A DNA stretch of 64,000 nt from Prionace glauca. Its lineage: Eukaryota > Chordata > Chondrichthyes > Carcharhiniformes > Carcharhinidae. Below, in pieces: positions 45,301-53,104 of this stretch. Under the pieces are notes generated by a model. It was not told the DNA's origin and made no database searches. It saw only the letters and a list, made by a program, of their open reading frames with translations. Numbering within the stretch: position 1 is the stretch's first letter; each line of letters starts with the position of its first letter. The position numbers were made by a program, and so were the translations under genes. The stretch covers positions 131,258,312 to 131,322,311 of the forward strand of contig CM075729.1 in the NCBI GenBank assembly GCA_037974335.1. Direction: 5' to 3'.

Positions 45301-46135
45301 AGTGTCCAAAGATGTGCAGGTTAGGGGGATTGGCCATGATAAATTGCCCCTTAGTGATCTGGGATGTGTAGATTAGAGGGATTAGCAGGGTAAATATATG
45401 GGGTTACGGGGAGAGTGCCTGGGTGGGATTGTTGACAGTGCAGACTCGATGGGCTGAATGGCCTCCTTCTGTACTGTAGGGATTCTGTGATTCGAATTAA
45501 TCGAGCCCCTACATTAAAACATTCTGGTACATACATCATTCTGGAATGTTTTCCACACTGAGTGTATTTTCCTGTACCTTGTACATCTCCACAGCTTCAG
45601 TGATGAGCATGAAGTTATGGGACCTGTGACTCTGGCCCCCCCGGCCATCCAGACACATCACGCAGATCAGCTCCTTGTCCGTCTCACAAAACAGCTTGAG
45701 CTCTTCCTGGTGTTCACTGCAGTAGAAGCGGAATTCATTCCTCCGGTCCTCCAGGCTGTGCCTGCAGGGTACCCAGAGCAGGGAGCCTGCCTTCTCGCCC
45801 TCCTCCTCCTCCTCCTCCTCTTCCTCCTCCTCCTCCTCTTCCTCACCCTCCTCTCGCCGCTGCTGCTGTCTCCCCCCGGCCCCCTCCGGCCCCATCAGCC
45901 TGCGGGCCCTGTCGGCCAAGTTGCCAAGAGCCCGGTTGAGCCTGAGGTTCCTCTCCTGGAACACCTTCCTGCACTCGGGGCACGACACCGCCTCACCGTC
46001 CTGCCAGTAGCGCCCGATGCAGTCCTGGCAGAAGTTGTGGCCACAGTCCAGGATGACCGGGTTGGTGAAGAGGTCCAGGCAGATGGGGCAGTTCAGGTAC
46101 TCAGCCAGGCCTTCCTCCTGCTGCTTGCAAGCCAT
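29794..46135 (-). CDS. TRIM-B: complete RING/B-box/coiled-coil/B30.2 gene
   Basis: Six exons on the - strand: 46135-45578, 42263-42174, 40818-40585, 39017-38995, 38909-38800 and 30341-29794. Together they are 1563 nt, coding 520 residues. RING C3HC4 uses C16, C19, C31, H33, C36, C39, C52 and C55. B-box 2 uses C139, H142, C150, D153, C158, C161, H170 and H173. Coiled coil spans about 187-294 and PRY/SPRY about 339-520. The family acts as cytosolic E3 ubiquitin ligases, often in innate immunity; the target here is unknown. Unusual is an uninterrupted run of 15 glutamates at 98-112 between RING and B-box. All splice sites are GT/AG and all phases fit, so the gene looks intact. It resembles NF7/TRIM39-like genes of fish and amphibians, but I do not assign an ortholog. 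Confidence 0.93.
30610..31832 (+). mobile_element. CR1-like LINE (family A), 1.2 kb, RT to 3' end
   Basis: Codes [20 protein letters not shown] and FADDTK (RT catalytic motif), then [20 protein letters not shown] and [14 protein letters not shown], with tail GGGCCGAAGGGCCTGTTCTG. Inserted in a SINE array. A 100-bp reverse copy of its own 3' end lies inside at 31397-31496. Confidence 0.9.
31397..31496 (-). mobile_element. 100-bp CR1-A tail, inverted, inside a CR1-A copy
   Basis: GAACATTACAGCGCAGAACA to CCTTTTCGTCCATAAGG, with GGTTTAG-like sequence repeated on both sides (31390-31396 and about 31507-31513). Confidence 0.75.
33136..33668. other. TRIM-B intron 5, unassigned
   Basis: No repeat or gene recognised. 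Confidence 0.4.
33669..33985 (-). mobile_element. HE1-like SINE, type 2, unexpanded
   Basis: AATGCAGAAGGGATTTGGCC tail, GGGAGGAAAACGGAGAACCC body, GGCAGCAGTGTTAACCACTG head. Confidence 0.82.
34490..34860 (-). mobile_element. Old LINE reverse-transcriptase fragment
   Basis: The - strand reads [20 protein letters not shown] and [13 protein letters not shown], like the LDFQKAFDKVPH...KL..HGI region of CR1/L2 RT. Strongly diverged, so old. 33986-34489 before it is unassigned. Confidence 0.6.
34861..35499. other. TRIM-B intron 5, unassigned
   Basis: No feature seen. Confidence 0.4.
35500..36440. repeat. Degenerate ~20-bp repeat field
   Basis: First part (to about 35890) is CAACCAGGGAACCTGCCCCC-like; second part is GGCCAGGAGCCTGTTCTCTA-like. 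The two share CCAGG(G/A)(A/G)CCT, so they look like one array that diverged along its length. Confidence 0.8.
36441..37004. other. TRIM-B intron 5, unassigned
   Basis: AT-rich, nothing recognised. Confidence 0.4.
37005..37500. mobile_element. Two type-1 HE1-like SINEs, head to head
   Basis: Minus copy 37005-37215 (tail at left, head mostly lost) meets a full plus copy 37217-37500 (CACGGTGGCACAACGGTTAG ... GGCCTACTTGTGACAC). Confidence 0.85.
37673..38416 (-). mobile_element. CR1-like LINE (family B), 5'-truncated
   Basis: About 745 bp, nearly identical by eye to 20392-21143 and ending at the same 5' point (CGCCTGCTGCAGTTTT). The open frame of about 200 codons is largely preserved, so it is young. 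Confidence 0.9.
38800..38909 (-). CDS. TRIM-B exon 5, linker exon
   Basis: 110 nt after an 85-bp intron, acceptor GTTAACAG and donor GTGAGA. It codes [18 protein letters not shown] then [18 protein letters not shown], the GPLQY/W signature, and ends in phase 1 as needed by the SPRY exon. Confidence 0.9.
38995..39017 (-). CDS. TRIM-B exon 4, 23-nt micro-exon
   Basis: Exactly 23 nt between TTTTTTTAG and GTATGT, coding DQADQEM plus two bases. Size and phase match the micro-exons of TRIM-A and TRIM-C. Confidence 0.85.
39018..39636. other. TRIM-B intron 3, unassigned part
   Basis: No repeat recognised. Confidence 0.4.
39637..40313. mobile_element. Two L2/CR1-like LINE tails, head to head
   Basis: Minus copy 39637-40047 (CATAGAAACTAGAAGCAGAA tail at left) meets plus copy 40048-40313 of the same family (CTTCCTGCTTCTAGTTTCTA tail at right). 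Confidence 0.8.
40585..40818 (-). CDS. TRIM-B exon 3, main coiled-coil exon
   Basis: 234 nt, 78 codons, [20 protein letters not shown] to IAFLK, acceptor TTTCAG and donor GTAAGT. It has the same length and the same SEFAKMHQ core as TRIM-A exon 3. A CR1-like LINE begins only about 30 bp upstream of its acceptor. Confidence 0.92.
41827..41856 (-). mobile_element. 30-bp Penelope-terminus insert
   Basis: GTCTCACGACACCAGGTTAA is the terminal sequence of Penelope-like elements (compare GTCTGACAACACCAGGTTTT at 19095). Flanked by ACTTGT at 41821-41826 and 41857-41862, inside LINE sequence. Confidence 0.65.
41918..41946 (+). mobile_element. 29-bp Penelope-terminus insert
   Basis: GATATAGAGATGCCAGTGTT resembles GATGTGGGTATGCCGGCGTT at 19051. 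Flanked by TTTGG at 41913-41917 and 41947-41951. Confidence 0.6.
42174..42263 (-). CDS. TRIM-B exon 2, first coiled-coil exon
   Basis: 90 nt, 30 codons, [20 protein letters not shown] to QVLEVG, between TTTCAG and GTAAGT. Phase 0 at both ends. It corresponds to TRIM-A exon 2, with the same LKSSL/LKSLS opening. Confidence 0.9.
42425..42895 (-). mobile_element. L2/CR1-like LINE fragment
   Basis: CTCGAGCCTGCTCTGCCATT, TCTCCTCTTAGCCTTCTTCC; 3' end at left. TRIM-B intron 1. Confidence 0.75.
42896..43063 (+). mobile_element. Type-1 SINE, body and tail only
   Basis: CAAAGACATGCTGGTTAGGT and CAGTAACTTCATTGCAGTGT ... CCTACTTGTGACTACTAAA. Confidence 0.8.
43064..43710 (-). mobile_element. HE1-like SINE with ~7-unit array, split by a LINE tail
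   Basis: 52-bp units at 43064-43420, body and head at 43420-43498 and 43679-43710. A plus-strand LINE tail (43499-43678, GGCTGAATGGCCTCCTCCTG) separates B box from head. Confidence 0.8.
43735..44300. mobile_element. L2/CR1-like LINE pieces, head to head
   Basis: Minus part to about 44045 (TTCACCACCCTATAAGTTAG) and plus part to 44300 (GGGCTGAAGGGCCTCTTCTG ... GATTCTATGATTCTGTGA). Poly-G at 44100-44114. Confidence 0.65.
44335..45500 (+). mobile_element. HE1-like type-2 array (~13 units) split by a young SINE
   Basis: 52-bp units at 44340-44755 and 45105-45350, then a type-2 tail to 45495. Head absent at left. Confidence 0.85.
44756..45098 (-). mobile_element. HE1-like SINE, type 2, young subfamily
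   Basis: Full reverse copy with CAGAAACAGGCCCTTCGGCC tail and TGTGCTACCGTGCCGCCC head, inserted in an array. Very close to 48342-48686 and 49408-49741. Confidence 0.9.
45578..46135 (-). CDS. TRIM-B exon 1: RING finger, poly-Glu linker, B-box 2
   Basis: 186 codons from [10 protein letters not shown] to EAVEMYK, donor AAG/GTACAG. I chose the ATG at 46135 because it has A at -3 and G at +4 and places the RING 15 residues from the start, as usual. The frame is open upstream to another ATG at 46273 in a poorer context, which would add 46 residues with no family similarity. RING is complete ([17 protein letters not shown]). The acidic run is coded by 13 GAG and 2 GAA codons, so it is a GAG microsatellite open to slippage. 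Confidence 0.93.
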
Positions 46136-46478
46136 GGTGTGTGGGCACAAACTAGGCTCAATGTTCACCACTCCTGCTAGCAACGGGAATGCCTCGCAGA
46201 GAACGCTGTGAATCCTGCAATAACTCCACAAACAGCAACAAAATGTTCTTCCTGATACTGGGAGCAATTCCATTGGTTTAATTCCAAGTTACGCTGAAGT
46301 TTTTTTTTATTATTCAGTAAATTTGAAAGTTCATTCTTTCTTGAGATGCCTGAGTCACTGATAATCTACAGAGATGTACTTTGGACAGTGTGCTCTCTGT
46401 AGCTTCTTTGTTATAAGTTATACAGTGATATGGTCAAAGTATGAAATGTACAGATGCCCTGTGTACCGTCTACAAGAA
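45975..46478 (-). repeat. Left arm of the inverted duplication; includes TRIM-B promoter region
   Basis: Partner of 51636-52135. It holds the first part of TRIM-B exon 1 and 340 bp upstream (46136-46478), where the TRIM-B promoter and 5'UTR must lie. I see no clear TATA or interferon-response element. An A-rich tract (46300-46309 as poly-T on +) is shared by both arms. Confidence 0.85.
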
Positions 46479-47112
46479 GAAATGATCGAGAGCTTCAGGT
46501 TTTTAGGTGTCCAGAGCACGAACAATCTGTCCTGGTCCCCCCCCCCAACGCCGACACTCTAGTTAAGAAAGCCCCACCAACGCCTCTACTTTCTCAGGAG
46601 GCTAAGGAAATTCGCCATGTCCCCTACGAATCTCACCAACTTTTACAGATGCACCATAGAAAGCATTCTTTCTGGTTGTATCACAGCTTGGTCTGGGCTC
46701 CTGCTCTGCCCAAGACTGCAAGGAACTACAAAGTGTCGTGAGTGTAGCCCAATCCATCACGCAAACCAGCCTCCCATCCATTGACACCATCTACACCGCC
46801 TCAGAAAAGCAAGCAGCATAATTAAGAACCCCACCCACCCCGGATATATTCTGTTCCACCTCCTTCCGTGGGGAAAAAGATACCAAAGTCTGAGGTCACG
46901 TACCAACCGACTCAAGAACAGCTTCTTCCCTGCTGCTGTCAGACTTTTGAATGGACCTACCTCGCACTAAGTTGATCTTTCTCTACACCCTCGCTATGAC
47001 TGTAACACCACATTCTGCACTCTCTCCTTTCCTTCTCTATGAACAGTATGCTTTGTCTGTACAGCTCGCTAAGAACAATACTTCTCACTGTGTAATTTCA
47101 CATGTGACAATA
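46479..47112 (+). mobile_element. Rex1-like LINE, 3' ~630 bp
   Basis: From GAGAGCTTCAGGTTTTTAGG through CATAGAAAGCATTCTTTCTG to the tail GACAATAATAAATCAAATC. Confidence 0.85.
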
Positions 47113-47352
47113 ATAAATCAAATCAAAGTCACTCACAATCCTGACTTGCAAATATATTGGCCGTTCCTTCACCGTATCTGGGTCAAAATCCTGAAGCTCC
47201 CTCTCTAACAGCACTGTGGGTGTACCTACACCCTCAGGGGCTGCAGCAGGTTGAAGAAGGCAGGTCGCCGCTGCATTCCGCAGGGGCAATTAGGGAAAGG
47301 TAATAAATGCTGGTCTACCCAGCGACACCCACATGTCCACAAAGAATAAATA
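47113..47352 (+). mobile_element. Repeat E plus family B tail
   Basis: CCTGACTTGCAAATATATTG ... AACAGCACTGTGGGTGTACC ends in the family B tail AATAAATGCTGGTCTACCC. The start is fused to the Rex1 tail exactly as in the inverted copy at 48688-48775. Confidence 0.6.
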
Positions 47353-47357
47353 GAAAA

Positions 47358-48005
47358 GGTGATTAGTTGCCCATCCCTAATTGCCCTCGATCTGAGTGGC
47401 TTGCCAGAGGGGCAGCTAAGAGTCCACTCCATTGCTGTGGGACTGGAGTCACATGGGGGCCAGACCGGGTAATGATAGTAGCAGGGAGGTCAGAGAGCCC
47501 AGAGCACAATGGGCCAAAGGGCCTCCTCACCTGCTATATGATTGCTGTACAAGGCTAATGATGGCATCCCCCCTACAAGAAATATCTAAACCCAACAGTT
47601 GAAGTTTTGGGGATATTTCCCGCTGCTCAGTCTGTCACTGGCAAGATGGAACTGTTCCAGGGTATGGTCCAACACACTCCCGCTGTTCCCCCTTACAATT
47701 CAGGCTTCTTTCTTTCATTCCATTCGGGCGTCCCCAGATTGTCTTTGAATTGAGTGGTTTGCTGGCCCATTTTGTTTCAGAGTCAATGCACTGGAACCAC
47801 ATGGAGGTCAGACCAGGGAAGGACAGCAGATTTCCTTCCCGAAAGGGACATTAGTGAACCGGGTGGGTTTTTGCGACAATGGTTTCATGGTCATCAGTAG
47901 ATTCTTAATTCCAGATTTTTTTTTGTTGAATTTAAATTCCACCACCTGCCGTGGTGGGACTCGAACCCGGGTCTGCAGAACATTATCTGAGTTTCTGAAT
48001 TAATA
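47358..48005 (-). mobile_element. SINE family B copies
   Basis: Fragment 47358-47480 (CCATCCCTAATTGCCCTCGA) and longer copy 47740-48005 (GAACCACATGGAGGTCAGAC ... GGGACTCGAACCCGGGTCTG). 47500-47740 is unassigned. Confidence 0.7.
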
Positions 48006-48007
48006 GC

Positions 48008-48330
48008 CCAGCAGGGTGGCACAGTGGTTAGCACTGCTGCCTCACAGCGCCAGGGACGATGGTTCAATTCCAGCCTCAGGTCACTGTCTGTGTAGAATTT
48101 GCACATTCTCCCCGTGCCTGCGTGGGTTTCCTCCGGGTGCTCTGGTTTCCTCCCACAGCCCAAAGATGTGCGGGTTAGGTGGATTGGTTGTGATAAATTA
48201 GTTTCAAGAGGACTAGCTAGGGTAAATGCATGGGGCTACAGGGATAGGGCCTGGATGGGATTGTGGTTGGTGCAGACTCAATGGCCCGAATGGCCACCTT
48301 CTGCACGGTAGGGATTCTACAATAATAATG
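48008..48330 (+). mobile_element. HE1-like SINE, type 2
   Basis: CAGGGTGGCACAGTGGTTAG head to GAATGGCCACCTTCTGCACG tail; body intact, 52-bp segment shortened. Confidence 0.85.
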
Positions 48331-48341
48331 ATAGGTACATC

Positions 48342-48686
48342 TGGGCGGCACGGTAGCACAGTGGTTAGCACTGCTGCTTCACAGCTCCAGGGTCCTGGGT
48401 TCGATTCCCGGCTCGGGTCACTGCCTGTGTGGAGTTTGCACATTCCCCTCGTGTCTGTGTGGGTTTTCTCCGGGTGCTCCCGTTTCCTCCCACAGTCCAA
48501 AGATGTGCGGGTTAGGTTCATTGGCTATGCTAAAATTGCCCCTTAGTGTCCTGGGATGTGTAGGTTAGAGGGATTAGCAGGTAAATGTGTAGGGATATGG
48601 GGATAGGGTGTGGGTGGGATTGTGTTCGGTGTAGACTCGATGGGCCGAAGGGCCTGTTTCTGCACTGTAGGGTTCTATGCTACATC
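48342..48686 (+). mobile_element. HE1-like SINE, type 2, young subfamily
   Basis: GGGCGGCACGGTAGCACAGT to GTTTCTGCACTGTAGGGTTC. Differs from 49408-49741 at only about a dozen sites by eye. Confidence 0.9.
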
Positions 48687-48687
48687 C

Positions 48688-49045
48688 ACAGTGCTGTTAG
48701 GGAGGGAGCTTCAGGATTTTGACCCAGTTACAGTGAAGGAACGGCCGATATATTTGCAAGTCAGGGTGGTGAGTAACTTTGATTCGATTTATTATTGTCA
48801 CATGTATTGGGATACAGTAAAAAATATTGTTTCTAGCACACTATACAGAGAAAGCATAGAGGAGGAAAGGAGAGGGTGCAGAATGTAATGTTACAGTCAC
48901 AGCGAGGATGTAGAGAAAGATCAACTTAATGTGAGGTAGGTCCATTCAAAAGTCTGACAGCAGCAGGGAAGGGGCTGTTCTTGAGTCAGCTGGTACATGA
49001 CGTCAGACTTCTGTATCTTTTCCCCAGTGGGAGAATATATCCGGG
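48688..49045 (-). mobile_element. Repeat E and Rex1-like LINE tail, inverted
   Basis: Repeat E to about 48772, then TTTGATTCGATTTATTATTG and the Rex1 3' region. Mirror of the 46860-47220 junction. Confidence 0.75.
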
Positions 49046-49407
49046 GGCTATCACCAGCTGACCAACTGGGGTACTTACAGCATTTGCTGCTGGTGTAATT
49101 GATTTGTCATTGTTTTATCCGCTGATGCGTGCAGGGCGGTAAGGACTGGGCACCATGCCACTGCATTGGATGGACAGCTTGGTACAAGAGCGAATGACTG
49201 GAACGATTCCGCCATCTGCTGGTAGCTCTCTGAAGTGGCTCATTTACCTGACATCCTTCACCAGGGTTTGTCAGCGCGATTCTCCCTTTCAATAAATGTC
49301 AGCCAGGGTGTGACGGTCCTGAGGCCGGGAAGGGGGCGGTCAACCCAATCTCCGTTCACTGCAGCGGGACCGGAGAACCCCAGCCGCAAGCGAGGTCGGA
49401 GAACCCG
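49046..49407. other. Unassigned
   Basis: No gene or repeat recognised; GC-rich at 49310-49405. Confidence 0.4.
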
Positions 49408-49741
49408 CATGGTAGCACAGTGGTTAGCACTGCTGCTTCACAGCTCCAGGGTCCTGGGTTCGATTCCCAGCTCGGGTCACTGCCTGTGTGGAGTTTGCAC
49501 ATTCTCCTCGTGTTTGTGTGGGTTTTCTCCGGGTGCTCCGGTTTCCTCCCACAGTCCAAAGATGTGCGGGTTAGGTTCATTGGCTATGCTAAAATTGCCC
49601 CTTAGTATCCTGGGATGTGTAGGTTAGAGGGATTAGCAGGTAAATGTGTAGGGATATGGGGATAGGGTCTGGGTGGGATTGTGTTCGGTGCAGACTCGAT
49701 GGGCCGAAGAGCCTGTTTCTGCATTGTAGGGTTCTATGGTA
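49408..49741 (+). mobile_element. HE1-like SINE, type 2, young subfamily
   Basis: GCATGGTAGCACAGTGGTTA head to TTCTGCATTGTAGGGTTC tail, full length and little diverged. Confidence 0.9.
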
Positions 49742-50349
49742 ACCCGTCTCAGGCACGGCTCTGCAGTTCTTCTTCCGGCCACTGCAGCGCTGTGCCCGGA
49801 TGAGCTGGGGAGCTATGGGTCAGTCTGATAGGACGACAGCTCTCCAGGGAGAGTCTTCCCTCCCAGGGTGGACAGAGGTCCCACCTGCTTCCACCCAAAG
49901 CTCACCCGAGTGTGAAATGGCAGTGGGATTGACAGAGTCAGCAGGGTGCGTCCCTCAGCCTCAACATTCAGATTTATTATGGAATCATGCAGCACATTCA
50001 GCCCCTCAGGCCTGTACTAGCTCTTCGGAAGAGCTAATGAACCCAAAAAGAAACCAAGGACGGCCATGACATGTTCCAGAGTGCAGTCAGATTGAACCCG
50101 AAATATTAAGTCTGTTTCTCTCCCCACACTTGCTGCCAGATCTGCTGAGATCATCATCTTTATTCCAGATTCCTAGCTGTCCATGATTTTTCTTGTATTT
50201 TAATGATGAATAAAAGCTCCCTCATCAGGATTGAATTCGAAAGGACAATGGCAGGCTCAAGATGGAAAGTGTAAGCTCGAGACCGAAAACAGGGATACAT
50301 TTTTCACAAAGAATGTTTAAAGCATTAAATGGTCGGGGGGAGGAACTGA
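49742..50349. other. Mostly unassigned
   Basis: 50095-50180 (TTGCTGCCAGATCTGCTGAG) is a reverse piece of the short repeat also at 53755-53890. Otherwise nothing seen. Confidence 0.4.
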
Positions 50350-50635
50350 AATTGTGGCACAGTGACACAGTGGTTAGCTGCCTCATTACGCCTGGGTTTG
50401 ATTCCTGGCTTGGGTCATGGTCTGTGTGGAGTCTGCACACTCTCCCCGTGTCTGCATGGGTTTCTTCAGGGTGCTCCGTTTTTCTCCCACGGTGTGAAAG
50501 ACGTGCATTAACTGTGCTAAATTCTCAGTGTTGCCCAGACAGGTACCAGAGTGTAGCGACTAGGGGATTTTCACAGTAACTTCATCGCAGCGTTAATGTA
50601 AGCCTACATGTGACAATAATAAATAAACAAAAGTC
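50350..50635 (+). mobile_element. HE1-like SINE, type 1
   Basis: GTGGCACAGTGACACAGTGG head, GGTTTGATTCCTGG B box, CACAGTAACTTCATCGCAGC and CTACATGTGACAATAATAAA tail. Confidence 0.85.
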
Positions 50636-51500
50636 TGAAATCGCGTACCAAGTGACTCAAGAACAGTTTCTTTCCAGATGCTGTCAGTCTTTTGAATAGA
50701 CCTACCTTGCATTAAGCTGATCTTTCTCTACACCCTACCTATGACTGTAACACTACATTCTGCACTCTCTCCATTCCTTCTCTATGAACAGTATGCTTTG
50801 TCTGTATAGAGTGCAAGAAAGAACACTTTTTACTGTAAACTAATACATGTGATTTGATTTGATTTATTATTGTCACATGTATTAACATAACAGTGAAAAG
50901 TATTGTCTCTTGTGTACTATACAGACAAACATACCGTTCATAGAGAAGGAAATGAGAGATTGCAGAATGTAGTTTACAGCTATAGCTAGGGTGTAGAGAA
51001 AGTTCAACTTAATGCAAGGTAGGTTCATTCAAAAATGTGACAGCAGCAGGGAAGAAGCTGTTCTTGAGTCGGGTGGTACGTGACCTCAGACTTTTGTATC
51101 TTTTACCCAACGGAAGGAGGTAGAAGAGAGAATGTCCAGAATATGTGGGGTCCTTAATTATGCTGACTGCTTTGGTAAGGCAGCGGGAAGTGTGGACGAG
51201 TGAATGGGAGGCTGATTTGCGTAATGGACTGGGCTCTGTTCATGACCTTTTGCAGTTTCATATGTTCTTGGGCAGAGCAGGAGCCATACCAAGATGTGCT
51301 ACATCTGGAACAGGATGCTTTCTATGGGACATTTGTAAAAACTGGTGGGAGTCGTAGCTGACATGCCAAATTTTCTTAGTCTCCTGAAAATGTAGAGGTG
51401 TTAGTGGGCTTTCTTAATATAGTGTTGGCATGGGGGGACCAGGGCAGGTTGTTGGTGATCTGAACACCACTAGAAGCTCTCAACCATTTCTACTTTGTCC
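50636..51500. mobile_element. Two Rex1-like LINE tails, tail to tail
   Basis: Plus copy 50636-50855 ends in ACTAATACATGTGATTT; minus copy starts at 50856 with GATTTGATTTATTATTGTCA and runs to about 51500 (51501-51635 is unassigned). Confidence 0.82.
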
Positions 51501-51635
51501 CCATTGATGTGGACTCAGAGGGATGCCTCCAGATGGTGGTGTTTCCAGGTATCTGCTGCCCTTGTCCTTCTAGATGGAAATGATCGCGGGTTTGGAAGGT
51601 GCTGTCTAAAGATATTTGGTGAATTGTATCTTGTA

Positions 51636-52135
51636 GACGGTACACAGGGCGTCTGTATATTTCATACTTTGACCATATCACTGTATAACTTATAACAAAG
51701 AAGCTACAGAGAGCACACTGTCCAAAGTACATCTCTGTAGATTATCAGTGACTCAGGCATCTCAAGAAAGAATGAACTTTCAAATTTACTGAATAATAAA
51801 AAAAAACTTCAGCGTAACTTGGAATTAAACCAATGGAATTGCTCCCAGTATCAGGAAGAACATTTTGTTGCTGTTTGTGGAGTTATTGCAGGATTCACAG
51901 CGTTCTCTGCGAGGCATTCCCGTTGCTAGCAGGAGTGGTGAACATTGAGCCTAGTTTGTGCCCACACACCATGGCTTGCAAGCAGCAGGAGGAAGGCCTG
52001 GCTGAGTACCTGAACTGCCCCATCTGCCTGGACCTCTTCACCAACCCGGTCATCCTGGACTGTGGCCACAACTTCTGCCAGGACTGCATCGGGCGCTGCT
52101 GGCAGGACGGTGAGGGTGGTGTCGTGCCCCGAGTG
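51636..52135 (+). repeat. Right arm of an inverted duplication (TRIM-B 5' region)
   Basis: About 500 bp that match, inverted, 45975-46478. The match covers the TRIM-B upstream flank and the start of exon 1 and looks well above 95% identical by eye. The central spacer is about 5.2 kb. The outer boundary falls at GTCTACAAG/CTTGTAGAC, beside Rex1-like LINE sequence on both sides. Confidence 0.88.
51971..52135 (+). pseudogene. Partial inverted copy of TRIM-B RING exon
   Basis: Starts [20 protein letters not shown] and follows TRIM-B almost base for base through the RING up to WQDGE. A one-base insertion near 52111 (GAGGGTGG against GAGGCGG) then shifts the frame, and similarity ends at about 52135. 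Only the first zinc ligands remain and there is no B-box. One visible substitution is Tyr to Cys in GRYWQ. It cannot code a RING protein. The copy includes the upstream promoter region, so it arose from DNA duplication, not from a transcript. Confidence 0.88.
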
Positions 52136-52669
52136 TTTTATGTAGCATCTTTCTTTCTATAACATTGGAGTGGAGGGACCAGAACAGGAGGTTGGTCCTG
52201 TGCACAGAAAGTGACATGTTGCTCAGAAGGGGGTTCGCCCAGTATGGCCACACGTGCAATCCTGTCAAGTAAACTGTTTTAAGTTGTTAAACCCTTGCCA
52301 TCTTTTGCATAAAACACAACAACTTTACACATAGTATGCAGGCCATCTGGTCCAATGACCTGTTAGACTTTAGTTCCCTTCATTTCCCCAATAAACGTTC
52401 CCCAGTGTTCATGATTTTTTAAAATTCCTCTCTCCCTTTTGCCTCTCAACTGCTTTTGTCAGGGTGTATTTTGTGCTTTCTCCTTTGAAGAGAGATATTT
52501 GCTCAAACTCTCTGCCATTTCCTTGTTCCCCATTATTGATTCAGCCTCTCAGGTATCAGCTCTCACATCATCTACCCTTGTACTTTTTATATACTCGTGA
52601 GAAGTTCTGACTGTTAGTCTTTGGATTTTCAGTGTTCTCTCCTACTCTAATTTCACCCTCTATTATTAT
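52136..52669. other. Unassigned, possibly old LINE
   Basis: CTCTGCCATTTCCTTGTTCC and neighbours resemble non-terminal LINE sequence, but too diverged to assign. Confidence 0.35.
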
Positions 52670-52950
52670 TTTGTTTATTTATTAGTTAAAAATAGGCCTA
52701 CGTTGACACCACAATTAAGTTACTGTGAAAATCCCCTAGTCGCCACACTTCTGCACCTGTTCAGATACATTGAGGGAGAATTTAGCACGGCCAATGCACC
52801 TAACCACCATGACTTTCGGACTCTGGGAGGAAACCCACGCAGACACAGGGAGAACATGCAGACTCTGGAGAAACAGTCATCCAAGACAGGAATCAAACCC
52901 TAGTCCCTGGCGCTGTGAGGCAGCGGTGCTAACCACTGTACCATCCTTTT
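52670..52950 (-). mobile_element. HE1-like SINE, type 1
   Basis: TTTATTTATTAGTTAAAAAT tail, AAGTTACTGTGAAAATCCCC, head GAGGCAGCGGTGCTAACCAC. Confidence 0.82.
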
Positions 52951-53029
52951 GTATTGAAATGTTCCCACTCTCCTGGTCCACTACTAATCTTTGCAGCAAT
53001 GTGTACATTTCTTTCAACTTGATACAATT

Positions 53030-53104
53030 CCTAACTTGCAAGAAACTACAAAAGGTTATGAATGTATCCCAATCCATCACGCAAACCAGCCTCCCATCCA
53101 TTGA
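53030..53104 (+). mobile_element. Rex1-like LINE fragment ending TRIM-C
   Basis: TTGCAAGAAACTACAAAAGG ... CAGCCTCCCATCCATTGACA, the same stretch as 46716-46786. It abuts the broken SPRY exon. Confidence 0.8.

Noticed and set aside
888-45350. 52-bp arrays as CRISPR-like arrays
   Set aside because: Repeats are contiguous with no spacers, lie inside SINEs and the DNA is vertebrate.
45617-46180. 187-codon plus-strand frame opposite TRIM-B exon 1
   Set aside because: Antisense shadow; leucine runs are the complement of the GAG tract.
46135-46273. Upstream in-frame ATG of TRIM-B adding 46 residues
   Set aside because: Poorer start context and no family similarity; the 46135 ATG has A at -3 and G at +4.
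51833-52162. A second RING gene on the plus strand
   Set aside because: Only the first part of the RING exon is present, the frame shifts, and no B-box or further exons follow; an inverted duplicate fragment.
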